A stretch of DNA of 64,000 bases from Thermoguttaceae bacterium (GTDB lineage Bacteria > Planctomycetota > Planctomycetia > Pirellulales > Thermoguttaceae), in NCBI GenBank assembly GCA_017405595.1, contig JAFRAC010000019.1:1-64000 (forward strand), read 5' to 3'. The stretch's first letter is position 1. Every line of letters begins with the position of its first letter. Position numbers and translations under genes: made by a program. A model generated the notes under the pieces. The model made no database searches and was not told the DNA's origin. It was given only the letters and a program-made list of their open reading frames with translations. Shown here in pieces: positions 17,926-27,054 of this stretch.

Positions 17926-19053
17926 ATGAAACGTTTCGCCATTTTCATTCTTTTGGCATTCTCCCTTTTCATTCCGGCGCCCTCTGCCCGGTCTCAGGAA
18001 ACCGATTACCAGCCTCCCGCGCTCGTCGAGCCGGACGGCTGGACGATGGTCATTATTCCCGATCCGCAGACCTATGCCCGTTTTACGCGGAATCAGGGAA
18101 TCTTCGATCTCATGACCTCGTGGATTGCCGAGAATCGCGGACAGCTTAACATTCAGCAAGTCGTCTGTGTCGGCGACCTGGTCGAGATGAACGGTTTAAA
18201 GGAAGCCGACGGAACGTTCGCGAACCAGAACGGAAGGCAGATGTGGAGTGCGACCTCGCGCGGCTTCGAGCGGCTCGACGGGATTTATCCTTACATTCTC
18301 TGTACCGGAAACCACGATTACGGGCCGGAGATGAACCTGGATGAACCGACGGGGAGGGTTCGTTCTTCGGAAACGCGCGAAACCCACTTCGCCGAATATT
18401 TCCCGATCGGCCGGAACCCCGCGCTCGAGGGCGTGCTTGTCGAAACGGCGCCGAACGCGTTCGGTGTTCACACGCTGGAGAACGCCGCCTACGAGTGGAC
18501 CGCGCCCGGCGGCAAAAAGATTCTGGCGGTTGCCCTGGAATTCGTTCCCCGTGACGAGGTCATCGAATGGGCGAAAGAGCTTTTCGCCCGTCCGGAATAC
18601 CGGGACCATTTTGGAATTGTGGCGACGCACTCGTACCTGCTCGGTTACAACAGAGATCTTGAACACACCCCGCGCGAGGCCTACATTCTCAGCGATACCG
18701 GCAATTCCGGGCAGCAGATCTGGGAGAAGCTGGTCAAGCCCGCGGCGAACATCCGCATGGTTCTTTGCGGCCACATTGCCGAACCCGACAATATGGACGC
18801 GAGCACCGGATTCCGGGTCGATTTGAACGACTCGGGCAAACCGGTCTACCAGATTCTTTTCGACACACAGGCGATGGGGGGCGGCTGGCACGGGAACGGC
18901 GGGGACGGCTGGCTGCAGCTGCTCGAATTCGATCCCGATCTGACCCGCGTCCATGTGCGCACGTTTTCTCCCCTGATGGCGATTTCTCCTTCGACGCGCG
19001 GCAAGGCGTGGTACCGCGACGAGCGCCGCCAGTTCGATTTCGAGATCGAGTAA
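17926..19053 (+). CDS. Secreted metallophosphoesterase
   Basis: This is a 375-residue protein. A signal peptide at residues 1-24 (basic start, hydrophobic core, PSARSQ) is followed by a calcineurin-like phosphoesterase domain. The metal-site motifs are IIPDPQ (in place of the usual D-x-H), VCVGDLVE (GDxxD/E type), CTGNHDYG (GNHD), VATHSYL and LCGHIAE (GH). The first motif has a Gln where His is typical. The domain probably cleaves phosphomonoesters or diesters outside the cytoplasm; the substrate is unknown. The ATG at 17926 follows AAAGGAAG and opens the signal peptide. Upstream in-frame codons run through the tRNA. Confidence 0.85.
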   Translation: MKRFAIFILLAFSLFIPAPSARSQETDYQPPALVEPDGWTMVIIPDPQTYARFTRNQGIFDLMTSWIAENRGQLNIQQVVCVGDLVEMNGLKEADGTFANQNGRQMWSATSRGFERLDGIYPYILCTGNHDYGPEMNLDEPTGRVRSSETRETHFAEYFPIGRNPALEGVLVETAPNAFGVHTLENAAYEWTAPGGKKILAVALEFVPRDEVIEWAKELFARPEYRDHFGIVATHSYLLGYNRDLEHTPREAYILSDTGNSGQQIWEKLVKPAANIRMVLCGHIAEPDNMDASTGFRVDLNDSGKPVYQILFDTQAMGGGWHGNGGDGWLQLLEFDPDLTRVHVRTFSPLMAISPSTRGKAWYRDERRQFDFEIE

Positions 19054-19139
19054 AGGTTCAGACGAAAAACAGCGCGGCGGAAAGGCGTTCGGCCTTTCCG
19101 CCGCGGCAGCTAAACCTCTTTACCGGCGGGACCCCGGTC

Positions 19140-19772
19140 TTATTCCCCTTTGCCGACCCGGTACGCCAGATCGAGCACGGCAGGGAACTCCTTTTCGTAC
19201 AGCTCCTTTTTATGGCCGCCGTCGAAGACGCGCATATCGTACTTCGAGTAATCGTTTACCTGTAATGTGTCGCAGACCGGATAGAGATCGAGTTTGCCGT
19301 TGAGGAACCGGAACGGCATAAAATAATCGGCCATCTTTTCGGCGTAATTCCGGTCGTAAAACTCGCGGTTCACGTTCATTGTCAGAAAGACGGCGATATC
19401 CAGACTGCCGGTGTACTGCGAGGTCAGATAATTGTCGTACGAGAGCGCGGGAAAGGCGAGCCGTTCCAGGAAGGCGCGGAACCCCGCCGTCGGTTCCCCG
19501 AAATAGACCGGCGACGCGGCGATCAGCCGATCGGCTTCGCAGACACGTTCCAGAATGGGCGAAAGGCCGTCTTTCCAGTAACACCGGCACGGGTTCGCGA
19601 TTCCGTGCCGTTTACACGCCAGACAGCTTCGGCACCCCGAATAGGCGAGATCGTAAAGATCAACATATTCGGTTTCGGCGCCCGCCTCCTGCGCCCCTTT
19701 CAGCGCCGATTTGAGGATTTGTGCCGAACTCCAGATTTTGCGGGGACTTGCGTTAACAATGACCGTTTTCAT
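19140..19772 (-). CDS. Flavodoxin-fold NAD(P)H-dependent oxidoreductase with cysteine cluster
   Basis: This 210-residue protein starts MKTVIVNASPRKIWSSAQ, the FMN-phosphate loop of the FMN reductase/flavodoxin_2 group. The run C47-x2-C50-x2-C53, with C62 and C64 close by, resembles the compact Cys motif of iron-sulfur flavoproteins. ASPVYFGEPTAGFRAFLERL is the second flavin-contact block. It probably carries FMN and perhaps a 4Fe-4S cluster for electron transfer to an unknown acceptor. It follows the large secreted gene by 35 bases on the same strand. Confidence 0.8.
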   Translation of the reverse strand: MKTVIVNASPRKIWSSAQILKSALKGAQEAGAETEYVDLYDLAYSGCRSCLACKRHGIANPCRCYWKDGLSPILERVCEADRLIAASPVYFGEPTAGFRAFLERLAFPALSYDNYLTSQYTGSLDIAVFLTMNVNREFYDRNYAEKMADYFMPFRFLNGKLDLYPVCDTLQVNDYSKYDMRVFDGGHKKELYEKEFPAVLDLAYRVGKGE

Positions 19773-19807
19773 TCTTGTTTTCCCTTTGCTCTCTTTGCGT
19801 TCTCCGT

Positions 19808-22651
19808 CTATTCGATCAGGGGAATTTCGGGAAACTCTTCCAATACCTGCCGCGCGGCATCCCGGTTTTCCGACTCTTCGAGCGGAAGATCGCTTGTCCA
19901 GAACTGGTCATTGACCGGGTCATAAAGATTTCCGGAACTGAATATCATTCCGATCCGCCCGCGCAGCTCTTTCCCCTTTTCGATTTGGCTGACCAGGAGC
20001 GGAAGGCGTACCGCCAGCTTGAAATCCGGGTGATTGATCTCGTTCAGGTAATCGGCGCCCTCGCCGATATCCTCGAGGGGCTGGTTCAGATCGACACGCA
20101 GCAGTGCGGCCATCCCCTTTCCGGCCGCGTATTCGGCCAATTCCCGCAGTGTGCCGACGGTATCGGCGCGCGCCTGCTGAGCCGAATAGTTGTTTTCCGG
20201 CACACGGTGTGTTGAAAAAAGAACGGTTTCCGCACCCAGAAGCGCGGCCTTGTCGATCACCTCTTTCATGACCGCGATCGAGCGGGCGTATTCTTCGGGA
20301 TCGTTATGGATCAGACGAAGGTCGGGATAGAGGTTGATTCCCGACGAGAAATCGACGGCGATATGGATGCCGTGCCGGCGAAGCCAGCCCGCTTCGTATG
20401 CCGCGGCCTTTTCGCTGCGGATATCGAGATACCGCCAATCGAGGCAGATTCCGTCGTAATGCTCAAAGAAGGTCGGCCGCGCCATCACCTCTTCTTTCGC
20501 CGATTTCGGGTCGCGCAGATCAAGATACCGCCCTTTCGGCGCGGGAGGAATCGGCAGATCCTCGATCAGTTCGGTTTTTTCCTCAGCGAGCGTGACCTCA
20601 AAAATCCGCACGTCCGCTCCGGCAATCGTTTTTTCCGTATGCGTTCCCAGTTCGCTCGCCTCGAACCCTTTCGGCAGGAATCCGGCGGCGCTTCGCTCCT
20701 GCGTCGAGATCGGCAGTTCGCGGACCGAAGCGATTTCGCCGATCCGGGACCGGATCTCAAACGGTTTTTCGGAAAGCGTGTTATTAAACACGCCGACCGT
20801 CCAAACGCCGTCTCCCTTGCGGCAGACAACCGAGCCGAGCCCTTCCCCCACATCGAACAGGACGGTTTTATCGAGTTCGCTGCGATACAGCTTTTCGGCA
20901 TACGCCAAAAGCGGGAACGGATTGGGAAGAGGTTCGTCGATCCGGTTTCGGACAGGGCCTTCCGCCGCCGGTTCGGCCGAAAGGCCGAAGGGAGTGTTCA
21001 GGACAAGTACCGAGCCTTTCCCGAAGGAAAACTCAAACGCGGCGCTCTGCCCGTTACACGAAGCGGCGATCCGGGCATTTTCCGGAGGGGTGACCGAAAG
21101 AAGCTCGAACGGCCGCGTCTCGATCACTTCATTTCCGTCGGCAAACCGTACCGCCGCGCCTGATTCGACGCGGGTTCTGCCGGCAATACGCATGCCGAAC
21201 AGTCCGTCGAGCGCTTCCAGATTGCCCGCGGTCAGTACGAGCCGTCCTCCGTTTTCGACGTAAAGTTTCAGCTTTTCAATCAATTCCGGATTCCGTTCCG
21301 TCGGGCCGCCTTCGGTGTTTCGGCGCGGATCCCCGCCGGTGAACCGGTCGGCGGCCATCAGAAGCGGGTACCGGTTCAGCAGCCAAAGCGGCGCGTCCGA
21401 AAGGAGCGAATCGGCGCCGTCGCCGTAAGGAGTCGGAGTCAGAAATCCCGTCTCGTCGTGGTAATACGACGAATCCTGATAGCCGGGATAAATCAGGCCG
21501 AGCAGATCGTTGTTCAGGTAATCCCCCTCGTCGTACGGGACATTTCCCCACACACGGTATGTTTTCAGGGTATACAGATGCTGCGGGAACGACCAGCCGC
21601 AATAGAAATCCGAAAGGAGGGCAACCGGCGTGATCATCGTTCCGGGATCTCCGTTTTCGCCGAGCCACTTTGCCGCGTCGCTCTGAATCCGGCCCAGCGG
21701 GGTGATTCCGTTTCCGTCAAACCAGAACGCCTCGAAGCCGACCCCGGCGGAATTATACAGAATATGCGAATACATCAGCCGTTTCAGCAGGTTCAGGCTC
21801 GTCCCTTCTTCGACCATGTCGGGATACTTTTTCGCCCCCCACCTGTTCCAGACCGACGCGTTCCCGAACCAAAGCACGCCGTATTGCTTTCCCGCCCCGC
21901 GGATCCAGGAGTAGTAAACCTGGCTGTTCGGAAGCGCCTGGGCGGTTTCCGCGCCGATCAGCGTGTACGTTCCTTCTTTCAGGAAATAATGCCCGAAGTT
22001 CAGCGAGACGAGCGTCGAGAGAATCTGTCCCTGATCGTCGCCCAGCCGTTCAAAATGCCGCTGAAAGTTCAGGTACTGGTCGAACCGCGACCGTGTAATC
22101 GGAATCATGTTCGGCGCGTAACCGCCGATATACCGTCCGTCCTGTTCGCCGTTGTCCATTCCGAGCCACAGGGGCCCGAGGATCGATTCAAGAATATCGA
22201 ATTTTTCGCGGCCCGGCCGGCTTTGCACCCAGTCTCCGCTTCCGTACGGGCCGCTTCCCGGCACGTATCCGGAGACGTCGAAGACGAAAAGATTGTTTTC
22301 TTTCGCCCACCGTGCGAACTCGTCCAGATTTTCGATATAGATGCTCGACTGGTGCGGCCAGAGGATGATCCCAAGCCCGGCATCGGCGAACTGCCGGTAC
22401 GTCTTATCGAAATCGACCCCTTTGCGGAGCCCGGTTTGCGGATCGGTCACCGACGGGAATCCGCGGCAGCAGATGAACTGCGTCTTTCCGCCGAACGAGT
22501 TCCAGTCGGGGGGCGTTACGGCATACCGGCCATGGTCCGGGTGATCGGCCGGGTCGAACCGTTTCGGATAAATCCGCATCGGCCCTTCGGCCGCAAAAAG
22601 CGACGAAAAACCGAGCAGCAGAAGAGCGGCGGTGATTTTCAAAAGTGACAT
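19808..22651 (-). CDS. Large secreted two-barrel protein (glycosidase-like N-terminus, sugar-isomerase-like C-terminus)
   Basis: This 947-residue protein has a signal peptide at about 1-20. Residues 40-420 look like a glycoside-hydrolase-type TIM barrel (YIENLDEFARWAKENNLFVFDVSGY, LWLGMDNGEQDGRY, YYSWIRGAGKQYGVLWFG, GVGFEAFWFDG). Residues about 430-570 resemble a glutamine-amidotransferase-like, beta-galactosidase trimerisation type fold (LKLYVENGGRLVLTAGNLEAL), then a beta-rich linker. Residues 703-947 read like a xylose-isomerase-type sugar epimerase barrel (ARSIAVMKEVIDKAALLGAETVLFSTH, TVGTLRELAEYAAGKGMAALLRVDLNQP). I cannot name a GH family. Lentisphaera/planctomycete lambda-carrageenase-like proteins are one possibility. 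Fusion of an extracellular glycosidase barrel to an isomerase-like barrel is odd, since the latter is usually cytosolic. Confidence 0.65.
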   Translation of the reverse strand: MSLLKITAALLLLGFSSLFAAEGPMRIYPKRFDPADHPDHGRYAVTPPDWNSFGGKTQFICCRGFPSVTDPQTGLRKGVDFDKTYRQFADAGLGIILWPHQSSIYIENLDEFARWAKENNLFVFDVSGYVPGSGPYGSGDWVQSRPGREKFDILESILGPLWLGMDNGEQDGRYIGGYAPNMIPITRSRFDQYLNFQRHFERLGDDQGQILSTLVSLNFGHYFLKEGTYTLIGAETAQALPNSQVYYSWIRGAGKQYGVLWFGNASVWNRWGAKKYPDMVEEGTSLNLLKRLMYSHILYNSAGVGFEAFWFDGNGITPLGRIQSDAAKWLGENGDPGTMITPVALLSDFYCGWSFPQHLYTLKTYRVWGNVPYDEGDYLNNDLLGLIYPGYQDSSYYHDETGFLTPTPYGDGADSLLSDAPLWLLNRYPLLMAADRFTGGDPRRNTEGGPTERNPELIEKLKLYVENGGRLVLTAGNLEALDGLFGMRIAGRTRVESGAAVRFADGNEVIETRPFELLSVTPPENARIAASCNGQSAAFEFSFGKGSVLVLNTPFGLSAEPAAEGPVRNRIDEPLPNPFPLLAYAEKLYRSELDKTVLFDVGEGLGSVVCRKGDGVWTVGVFNNTLSEKPFEIRSRIGEIASVRELPISTQERSAAGFLPKGFEASELGTHTEKTIAGADVRIFEVTLAEEKTELIEDLPIPPAPKGRYLDLRDPKSAKEEVMARPTFFEHYDGICLDWRYLDIRSEKAAAYEAGWLRRHGIHIAVDFSSGINLYPDLRLIHNDPEEYARSIAVMKEVIDKAALLGAETVLFSTHRVPENNYSAQQARADTVGTLRELAEYAAGKGMAALLRVDLNQPLEDIGEGADYLNEINHPDFKLAVRLPLLVSQIEKGKELRGRIGMIFSSGNLYDPVNDQFWTSDLPLEESENRDAARQVLEEFPEIPLIE

Positions 22652-22704
22652 GAGAACCTCGTTTCAGAATCGGATCGCTGCGGAGTCCGGCAGCGGATTG
22701 CAGT

Positions 22705-23508
22705 TCAGATTTCGGCTTTGCCGGGATACCGCGCCTCGAAATCGCGCAGGATTTTCAGCTGGCGTTCGTCCAAAAACGATTCCGCCTTCCCGCGGATGGC
22801 GGCGGGCACGCCGTAATACGCTTCGGCGACCGCGCCGGTAATCGCGGCGAGGGTGTCGCTGTCGCCGCCGACCGAAATCGCGCACCGGATCGCATCTTCA
22901 AAAGAGGTCGATTCAAAGAACGCTTCGAGCGCCTGCGGAACGGTCTCCTGGCACGTTTCGTTGAACCGGTAGGAGGAACGGATTTCATCGAGGGTGAAAT
23001 CGAGCGGGTAATACTCCCGCGTGACCGCCTCGCGGATTTCGGCGAGACTCTTTCCCGAAATCGCCAGAAACTGGGCAACGGCGGTCGCTTCGGCGCCTTT
23101 GATTCCTTCCGGATGATTGTGGGTAACCGCCGTAACCGCGGCGGAAAGCGCCTTGACCTCATCGAGCGTCTTTCCGGCATACGCGCACCCGCCGACCCGC
23201 ATTGCCGACCCGTTCCCGAAACTGTTATACGGCTGGGGATCCGGCTGAACCAGCCATTCCGCAAACCGGCCGCCGTATCCCGCTCCGGGATAGAGATTTC
23301 CCAGCTCGCGCATCCGGCGGACAGTCTGCCGGGCAAGCGTATCGGGATCCCCCTCCGACTCCAGGAGCGCCTGGCAGACCGCCAGCGACATGATCGAGTC
23401 GTCGGTCGCGAAACACTCGCCGGTAAAAAGCTCAAACTCTTTCGACCGGCAATTATTCCATTCGAACCGGGACCCCGCAATATCGCCGATAATCGGACCG
23501 ATCATCAC
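22705..23508 (-). CDS. ADP-ribosylglycohydrolase
   Basis: This 267-residue DraG/ARH-family protein removes ADP-ribose from proteins or other acceptors. Two metal-binding motifs are intact: the N-terminal G-D-I-A-G-S-R start followed by FATDDSIMS (the T-D-D ligands), and the C-terminal ISVGGDSDTLAAITGAVAEAYYG. The size and spacing are normal. It starts at MMIG; either Met could initiate. It is followed downstream by the large secreted gene after 53 bases. A second ADP-ribose-acting protein (a macrodomain) lies about 4 kb away. Confidence 0.92.
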   Translation of the reverse strand: MMIGPIIGDIAGSRFEWNNCRSKEFELFTGECFATDDSIMSLAVCQALLESEGDPDTLARQTVRRMRELGNLYPGAGYGGRFAEWLVQPDPQPYNSFGNGSAMRVGGCAYAGKTLDEVKALSAAVTAVTHNHPEGIKGAEATAVAQFLAISGKSLAEIREAVTREYYPLDFTLDEIRSSYRFNETCQETVPQALEAFFESTSFEDAIRCAISVGGDSDTLAAITGAVAEAYYGVPAAIRGKAESFLDERQLKILRDFEARYPGKAEI

Positions 23509-23581
23509 ACACTCCTTTTATACAGGAACAAGACACTCCGGGCTTCAGCGGAAACAGCGGGAGCGCTTTCCCGCCCCCGCT

Positions 23582-24097
23582 TCAGATGAACTTCACAAAC
23601 TCTTCGGCGCTCTTACTGGCGGCATGATTGGCCGAAGGGGCGGCATCCGGCGCGGGATAGCCGATCGGCAGCAGGAGCACGGCCTTTTCGTTTTTCGGAA
23701 GCCCGAACGCCTTTTCGAGCTGGCTGTTCGGGAAATAATTGACCCAGCAGGAGCCGAGCCCGAGATCTTCGGCTTCGAGCATCATGTGGGTGGCGACGAT
23801 GCTGACATCCTCGACTCCGGCGCGCACACCCGCTTCGAGCGGATTCTGCCATTCCTCTTCGGTGTTGTAGGTGAAGATGAGAACGGTGCCGGCGCCGAAC
23901 CGGCACGGGGTGAGCGCGTCGATTTTCGCCAGCCCTTCGGAACTCTGTACCACATAGATCCGCTGCGGCTGCAGGTTCTTCGCGGTCGGCGCCACGCGTC
24001 CCGCTTCGATGATCAGATCGAGTTTTTCCTTTTCGATCGGAGCCGCGGCGAACTTCCGTACCGAAAACCGTTTTTTTGCGAGTTCAATAAATTCCAT
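23582..24097 (-). CDS. Nitroreductase-family FMN oxidoreductase
   Basis: This 171-residue protein begins FIELAKKRFSVRKFAAAPIEKEKLDLIIEAGRVAPTAKNLQPQRIYVV, the classic nitroreductase FMN-binding opening (R-x-S-x-R..F). It continues with AEDLGLGSCWVNYF and LLPIGYPA. Members reduce nitro groups, quinones or other electron sinks with NAD(P)H. A GGAGG site precedes the ATG by about 9 bases. It is shorter than the 200-residue average but contains the expected motifs. Confidence 0.9.
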   Translation of the reverse strand: MEFIELAKKRFSVRKFAAAPIEKEKLDLIIEAGRVAPTAKNLQPQRIYVVQSSEGLAKIDALTPCRFGAGTVLIFTYNTEEEWQNPLEAGVRAGVEDVSIVATHMMLEAEDLGLGSCWVNYFPNSQLEKAFGLPKNEKAVLLLPIGYPAPDAAPSANHAASKSAEEFVKFI

Positions 24098-24674
24098 TGC
24101 AGTTTCCTCCCGTTGCTTTTATGTTACGTTTGGGTGATTACGTTTGTTTTTGTTTACCCGATTCCCTTATCTCGCAAAACCGCTTCTATGATGCCATTTT
24201 ACAGATAATTTTATCCTCTATCTTCATTGAAATGCAGTAACGAGACCAACTCAGTTCGGCACACACTGTGTGCCGAATTGGAAAACAGCATTAAAATTGG
24301 CGCATTGCCCTTAAATTTCGTTCGGTATACCCCTTACCGAAGTCGGCTGTTTTCAGTCATGTTATGGTCACAGATATAATTCCGCAAGCAGAAAGGAACG
24401 CCGGAGGAACCCATGGGAACCGATTGTGCCCCAGCGAATCTGTGAACTCATTCTAACCCTAAAATCTGGCTCTTTCAAGAGATCAACGTGAATCTCCCGG
24501 AGGATAGGAGCCAACAGCAAGACCACCGATGTTATGTACCGTCCTTCGTCCATGTTGGTCCGGACGTTTTGCGCTGCGGCCAGCGTTTTGGGAGCTTTCG
24601 TGACGTTTCTGTTTCTTTTCCGTTTTTCCGGAAAGCCCCCGCCGTTTCCCGGCCGGGTTTCGTGTTGATCTTTC
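24098..24674. other. Intergenic region with a 23-bp perfect palindrome
   Basis: No convincing gene is present; the open frames here are out-of-phase shadows. A perfect inverted repeat occupies 24255-24277 (arms TTCGGCACACA and TGTGTGCCGAA around one C). It lacks a T tract on either strand, so it is more likely an operator or RNA stem than a simple terminator. It lies between the nitroreductase start and the end of the HTH-array gene. Confidence 0.6.
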
Positions 24675-26819
24675 TCATTTCGGGGGAAGCAGCGAGCTGC
24701 GGATTCCCAGTTCTTTGCAGATTTCGTAGACCTGGCCGATTCCGCACAGGATTCCCTGTTCGCCGAGCGCCTTCCAGATCTGCTGCGCGTTCGCTTTCCC
24801 CCCCATGTTTGCATTGATCTCTTTAACCTTTTCGGCGAGGGAATCGCGGCCGACCGCCAGATTTTTCGCCGGTGTGTTATTCCACTGCTCGTACGTCGAT
24901 TCGTCGACACCGAGCAGCCGGCACATCATCGGAACCGCGTACGTTTCGCTTTTCTCTTTGATGAACCCGAACTTCGTTTTGATATCCGCTTCGAGAACTC
25001 CCTGGGATTCCCGCAGAAACGCCTTTTCTTCGGGAAGAACCGTTTTCGTCCTTTTCGATACCGTCTTTTTCGGTTTCGGCTGCCAGGTGATTCGTTCGAA
25101 CTTCCGGGGGTGCGCTTCGCGAAGATACCGGTACTCTTCGAGAACCCAGCGGCGCATCCGGGCGGCCGGGCAGCCGAGTTTCTCCGCCGCCTTTTTGAGC
25201 GGATACTGTTCGAAGAGAATCTTATAAACCGCCGAACGGCGGTACCGGTCTGTCCGCCGGTTCCGGCCGGCGCTGTCCGCCGGCTTTTTGCGGATCTTGC
25301 CGCCGAGCTGCTGAACCCACGCGTTCACATCGCCGGTCCTGGCGCTGATTCGTTCGGCGACATCTTCCGGCGTGAGCCCCCCAACCACGACCGCACGCAC
25401 GGCTTTGAGGCGGGCCGCCTTGTCGAACTCCGGCTCCTGGAACAGCGCGCTGATCCCGGTAAGCGTCTCATTTTTCACGCGTTTCGGACGGGCCGCGGCA
25501 GTGGCGCGTTCGAGGAAAAGCCGTTCTCTGCGGCGTGCTTCCTTTCCCCGCCCGTCGTTGACCTGAAGATCGGGATATTTCTCTTTGAGGGCCGCTTCGT
25601 ATTTATGCACCCAAAGGAGAACCGACTGCACCGACCGTCCGACTTCGGCGGCCGCGCGGGCGGGCGTACACCCTTCGAAGAGAACGCGTTTCGCCGTCTG
25701 CATACGCACTTCGGCGGTGACCGAAGGTTTCCGCTGCGGTTTGGCCATCCTGCGCGAACCGGCGTTTTTTTCCTGAGAAGTGCGCGCTTTGCGGGGAACG
25801 GTATTCCGGACTTTTTTGTATCGTTTCAGTTCTCGGCCCGGATTGGCGGCCGTCACCTGTTCGCGGTAAGCTCGGAGCCAGTTAAAGACCGTCGCCTGGG
25901 AACAGCCGAATCGGTTCGCGGCCTCTCCGTAAGAGAGGCCCTCGTAGAGAATCATTTCGACGGCCCGTATCCGCTGCTGAACGGGATGACTGCCGCGCGG
26001 CTCTTGCGGAACAGCGAGGGGGATGCCGGGATTTTCGGCTTTCACCTGTTCGGCGTATCGGGCGATCCAGTTTTTCACCGTGGTAAAAGCGACGCCGAGC
26101 TCTTGGGAGACCCGGTAAGGGACAGCCCCTTCAAAGAGGACCCGTTTTACGGCCTCCTTCTTCTTTTCTTCGGTATTCTTTACGTGCGGCTTTTCGGGGA
26201 GCGGGTTCGCGAGTTGCGAATTCTCGGCTTTGAGCTGGTCTGTGTAACGCTCGGCCCACCCTTTAACCGCACCAAAAGAAACACCGGTTTCATGGGCGAC
26301 CTGATAAAGGGAAGCCCCTTCAAAGAGGGTTCGCCTGACAGCCTCTTTCTTTTCCTCTTCGGTAAGCCGCGCGCGGGTCTTTCCCGTGCGCGGACCCGGC
26401 TGTTTCTGTTTTCGGGCTTTGACCCGGGGACCGAGTTCCTCGATCCATTCCGAGAGTTCGGCGGCGGAACAGCCGACCTTTTGCGCGACACGGCCGCGGG
26501 GATATCCTTTCAGGAGATGGAGTTTTACCGCCTTGATACGGGTCTTTTCGGAAAAGAGCGTCTCTTCACGGTTCAGCCAATCCGAAATCGAGAGATTGGT
26601 CCGAAGAGGCCGGGCACCCTGACGGCGGTTCCTGTAGCTTTTTACCCAGCGTTCGACCGACTCGGCCGGACAGCCGATTTTTTGAGCGGCCTGCTGCGGG
26701 GTATATCCCTTCTTCAGAACCAGCTTTACCCCTCGTAACTTCTCTTTCTTCGAAAAGGAGGCATGCCGGGATGTTCCCTCTTCCGAAAAGATACTGTTTA
26801 AGGTCTTTTTGGGTTTCAT
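24675..26819 (-). CDS. Giant tandem-HTH protein derived from IS3-type transposase DNA-binding modules
   Basis: This 714-residue, very basic protein contains about eight repeated helix-turn-helix units, near residues 24-63, 90-132, 152-197, 217-262, 279-324, 368-413, 466-507 and 525-566. Each follows the pattern K-x-x-AV-x-x-x-L-F-E-G...A-x-x-x-G-x-x...V-x-x-W-x-x-x-Y, as in IS3-family OrfA/HTH_28-type domains. Basic linkers separate them. Residues 622-707 (YAVPMMCRLLGVDESTYEQW ... AQQIWKALGEQGI) resemble the HTH_21 segment that opens IS3 OrfB. The DDE integrase core that should follow is absent, so it cannot transpose by that chemistry. It looks like a domesticated, internally amplified DNA-binding protein. 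Units 3 and 4 are closest to each other, indicating recent duplication. Candidate promoter and direct repeats lie upstream. Confidence 0.75.
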   Translation of the reverse strand: MKPKKTLNSIFSEEGTSRHASFSKKEKLRGVKLVLKKGYTPQQAAQKIGCPAESVERWVKSYRNRRQGARPLRTNLSISDWLNREETLFSEKTRIKAVKLHLLKGYPRGRVAQKVGCSAAELSEWIEELGPRVKARKQKQPGPRTGKTRARLTEEEKKEAVRRTLFEGASLYQVAHETGVSFGAVKGWAERYTDQLKAENSQLANPLPEKPHVKNTEEKKKEAVKRVLFEGAVPYRVSQELGVAFTTVKNWIARYAEQVKAENPGIPLAVPQEPRGSHPVQQRIRAVEMILYEGLSYGEAANRFGCSQATVFNWLRAYREQVTAANPGRELKRYKKVRNTVPRKARTSQEKNAGSRRMAKPQRKPSVTAEVRMQTAKRVLFEGCTPARAAAEVGRSVQSVLLWVHKYEAALKEKYPDLQVNDGRGKEARRRERLFLERATAAARPKRVKNETLTGISALFQEPEFDKAARLKAVRAVVVGGLTPEDVAERISARTGDVNAWVQQLGGKIRKKPADSAGRNRRTDRYRRSAVYKILFEQYPLKKAAEKLGCPAARMRRWVLEEYRYLREAHPRKFERITWQPKPKKTVSKRTKTVLPEEKAFLRESQGVLEADIKTKFGFIKEKSETYAVPMMCRLLGVDESTYEQWNNTPAKNLAVGRDSLAEKVKEINANMGGKANAQQIWKALGEQGILCGIGQVYEICKELGIRSSLLPPK

Positions 26820-26976
26820 TGCGGATATGTCAGTTACTCAAATTGCGCCTTTGGCGTTTTGCTTATCCGTTTTTGCCGTGCGGGGACGCGCTTTTTCAGG
26901 AAAATGGAACCGAAAGAATGACAGGCTGTTTCGGCTGGAGGAAACATTCATACGGTTGAAATGTAAAGTCACAAAA

Positions 26977-26993
26977 CCGGCAGAATCTGCCGG
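26977..26993. promoter_or_regulatory. 17-bp perfect palindrome in the leader of the HTH-array gene
   Basis: Arms CCGGCAGA and TCTGCCGG meet around one base, between the candidate promoter (27027-27054) and the start codon (26819). On the minus strand TTTT follows it, so it could be an attenuator as well as an operator. Confidence 0.45.
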
Positions 26994-27026
26994 CGGGAAG
27001 AAACTTCACTATTTGTATCTATTATA

Positions 27027-27054
27027 ATTATACCATCTATACTTGGTTGTGCAA
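27027..27054 (-). promoter_or_regulatory. Candidate promoter of the HTH-array gene
   Basis: On the minus strand TTGCAC and a perfect TATAAT are separated by 16 bases, in an AT-rich pocket about 200 bases ahead of the start codon. An ACTTGGTT motif inside the spacer on the plus strand echoes the core of the nearby 21-bp repeats. Confidence 0.55.

Noticed and set aside
24368-24910. Minus-strand frame of 180 codons overlapping the 3' end of the HTH-array gene
   Set aside because: Considered as a frameshifted continuation of an IS3 OrfB, but the translation past 24675 lacks any integrase motif (no DDE-type acidic residues in context).
25110-26738. Plus-strand frame of 542 codons opposite the HTH-array gene
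   Set aside because: Antisense shadow; the repeated HTH pattern on the minus strand is far more protein-like.
24675-26819. Intact insertion sequence
   Set aside because: No catalytic domain, no visible terminal inverted repeats and no target duplication; the gene looks domesticated.
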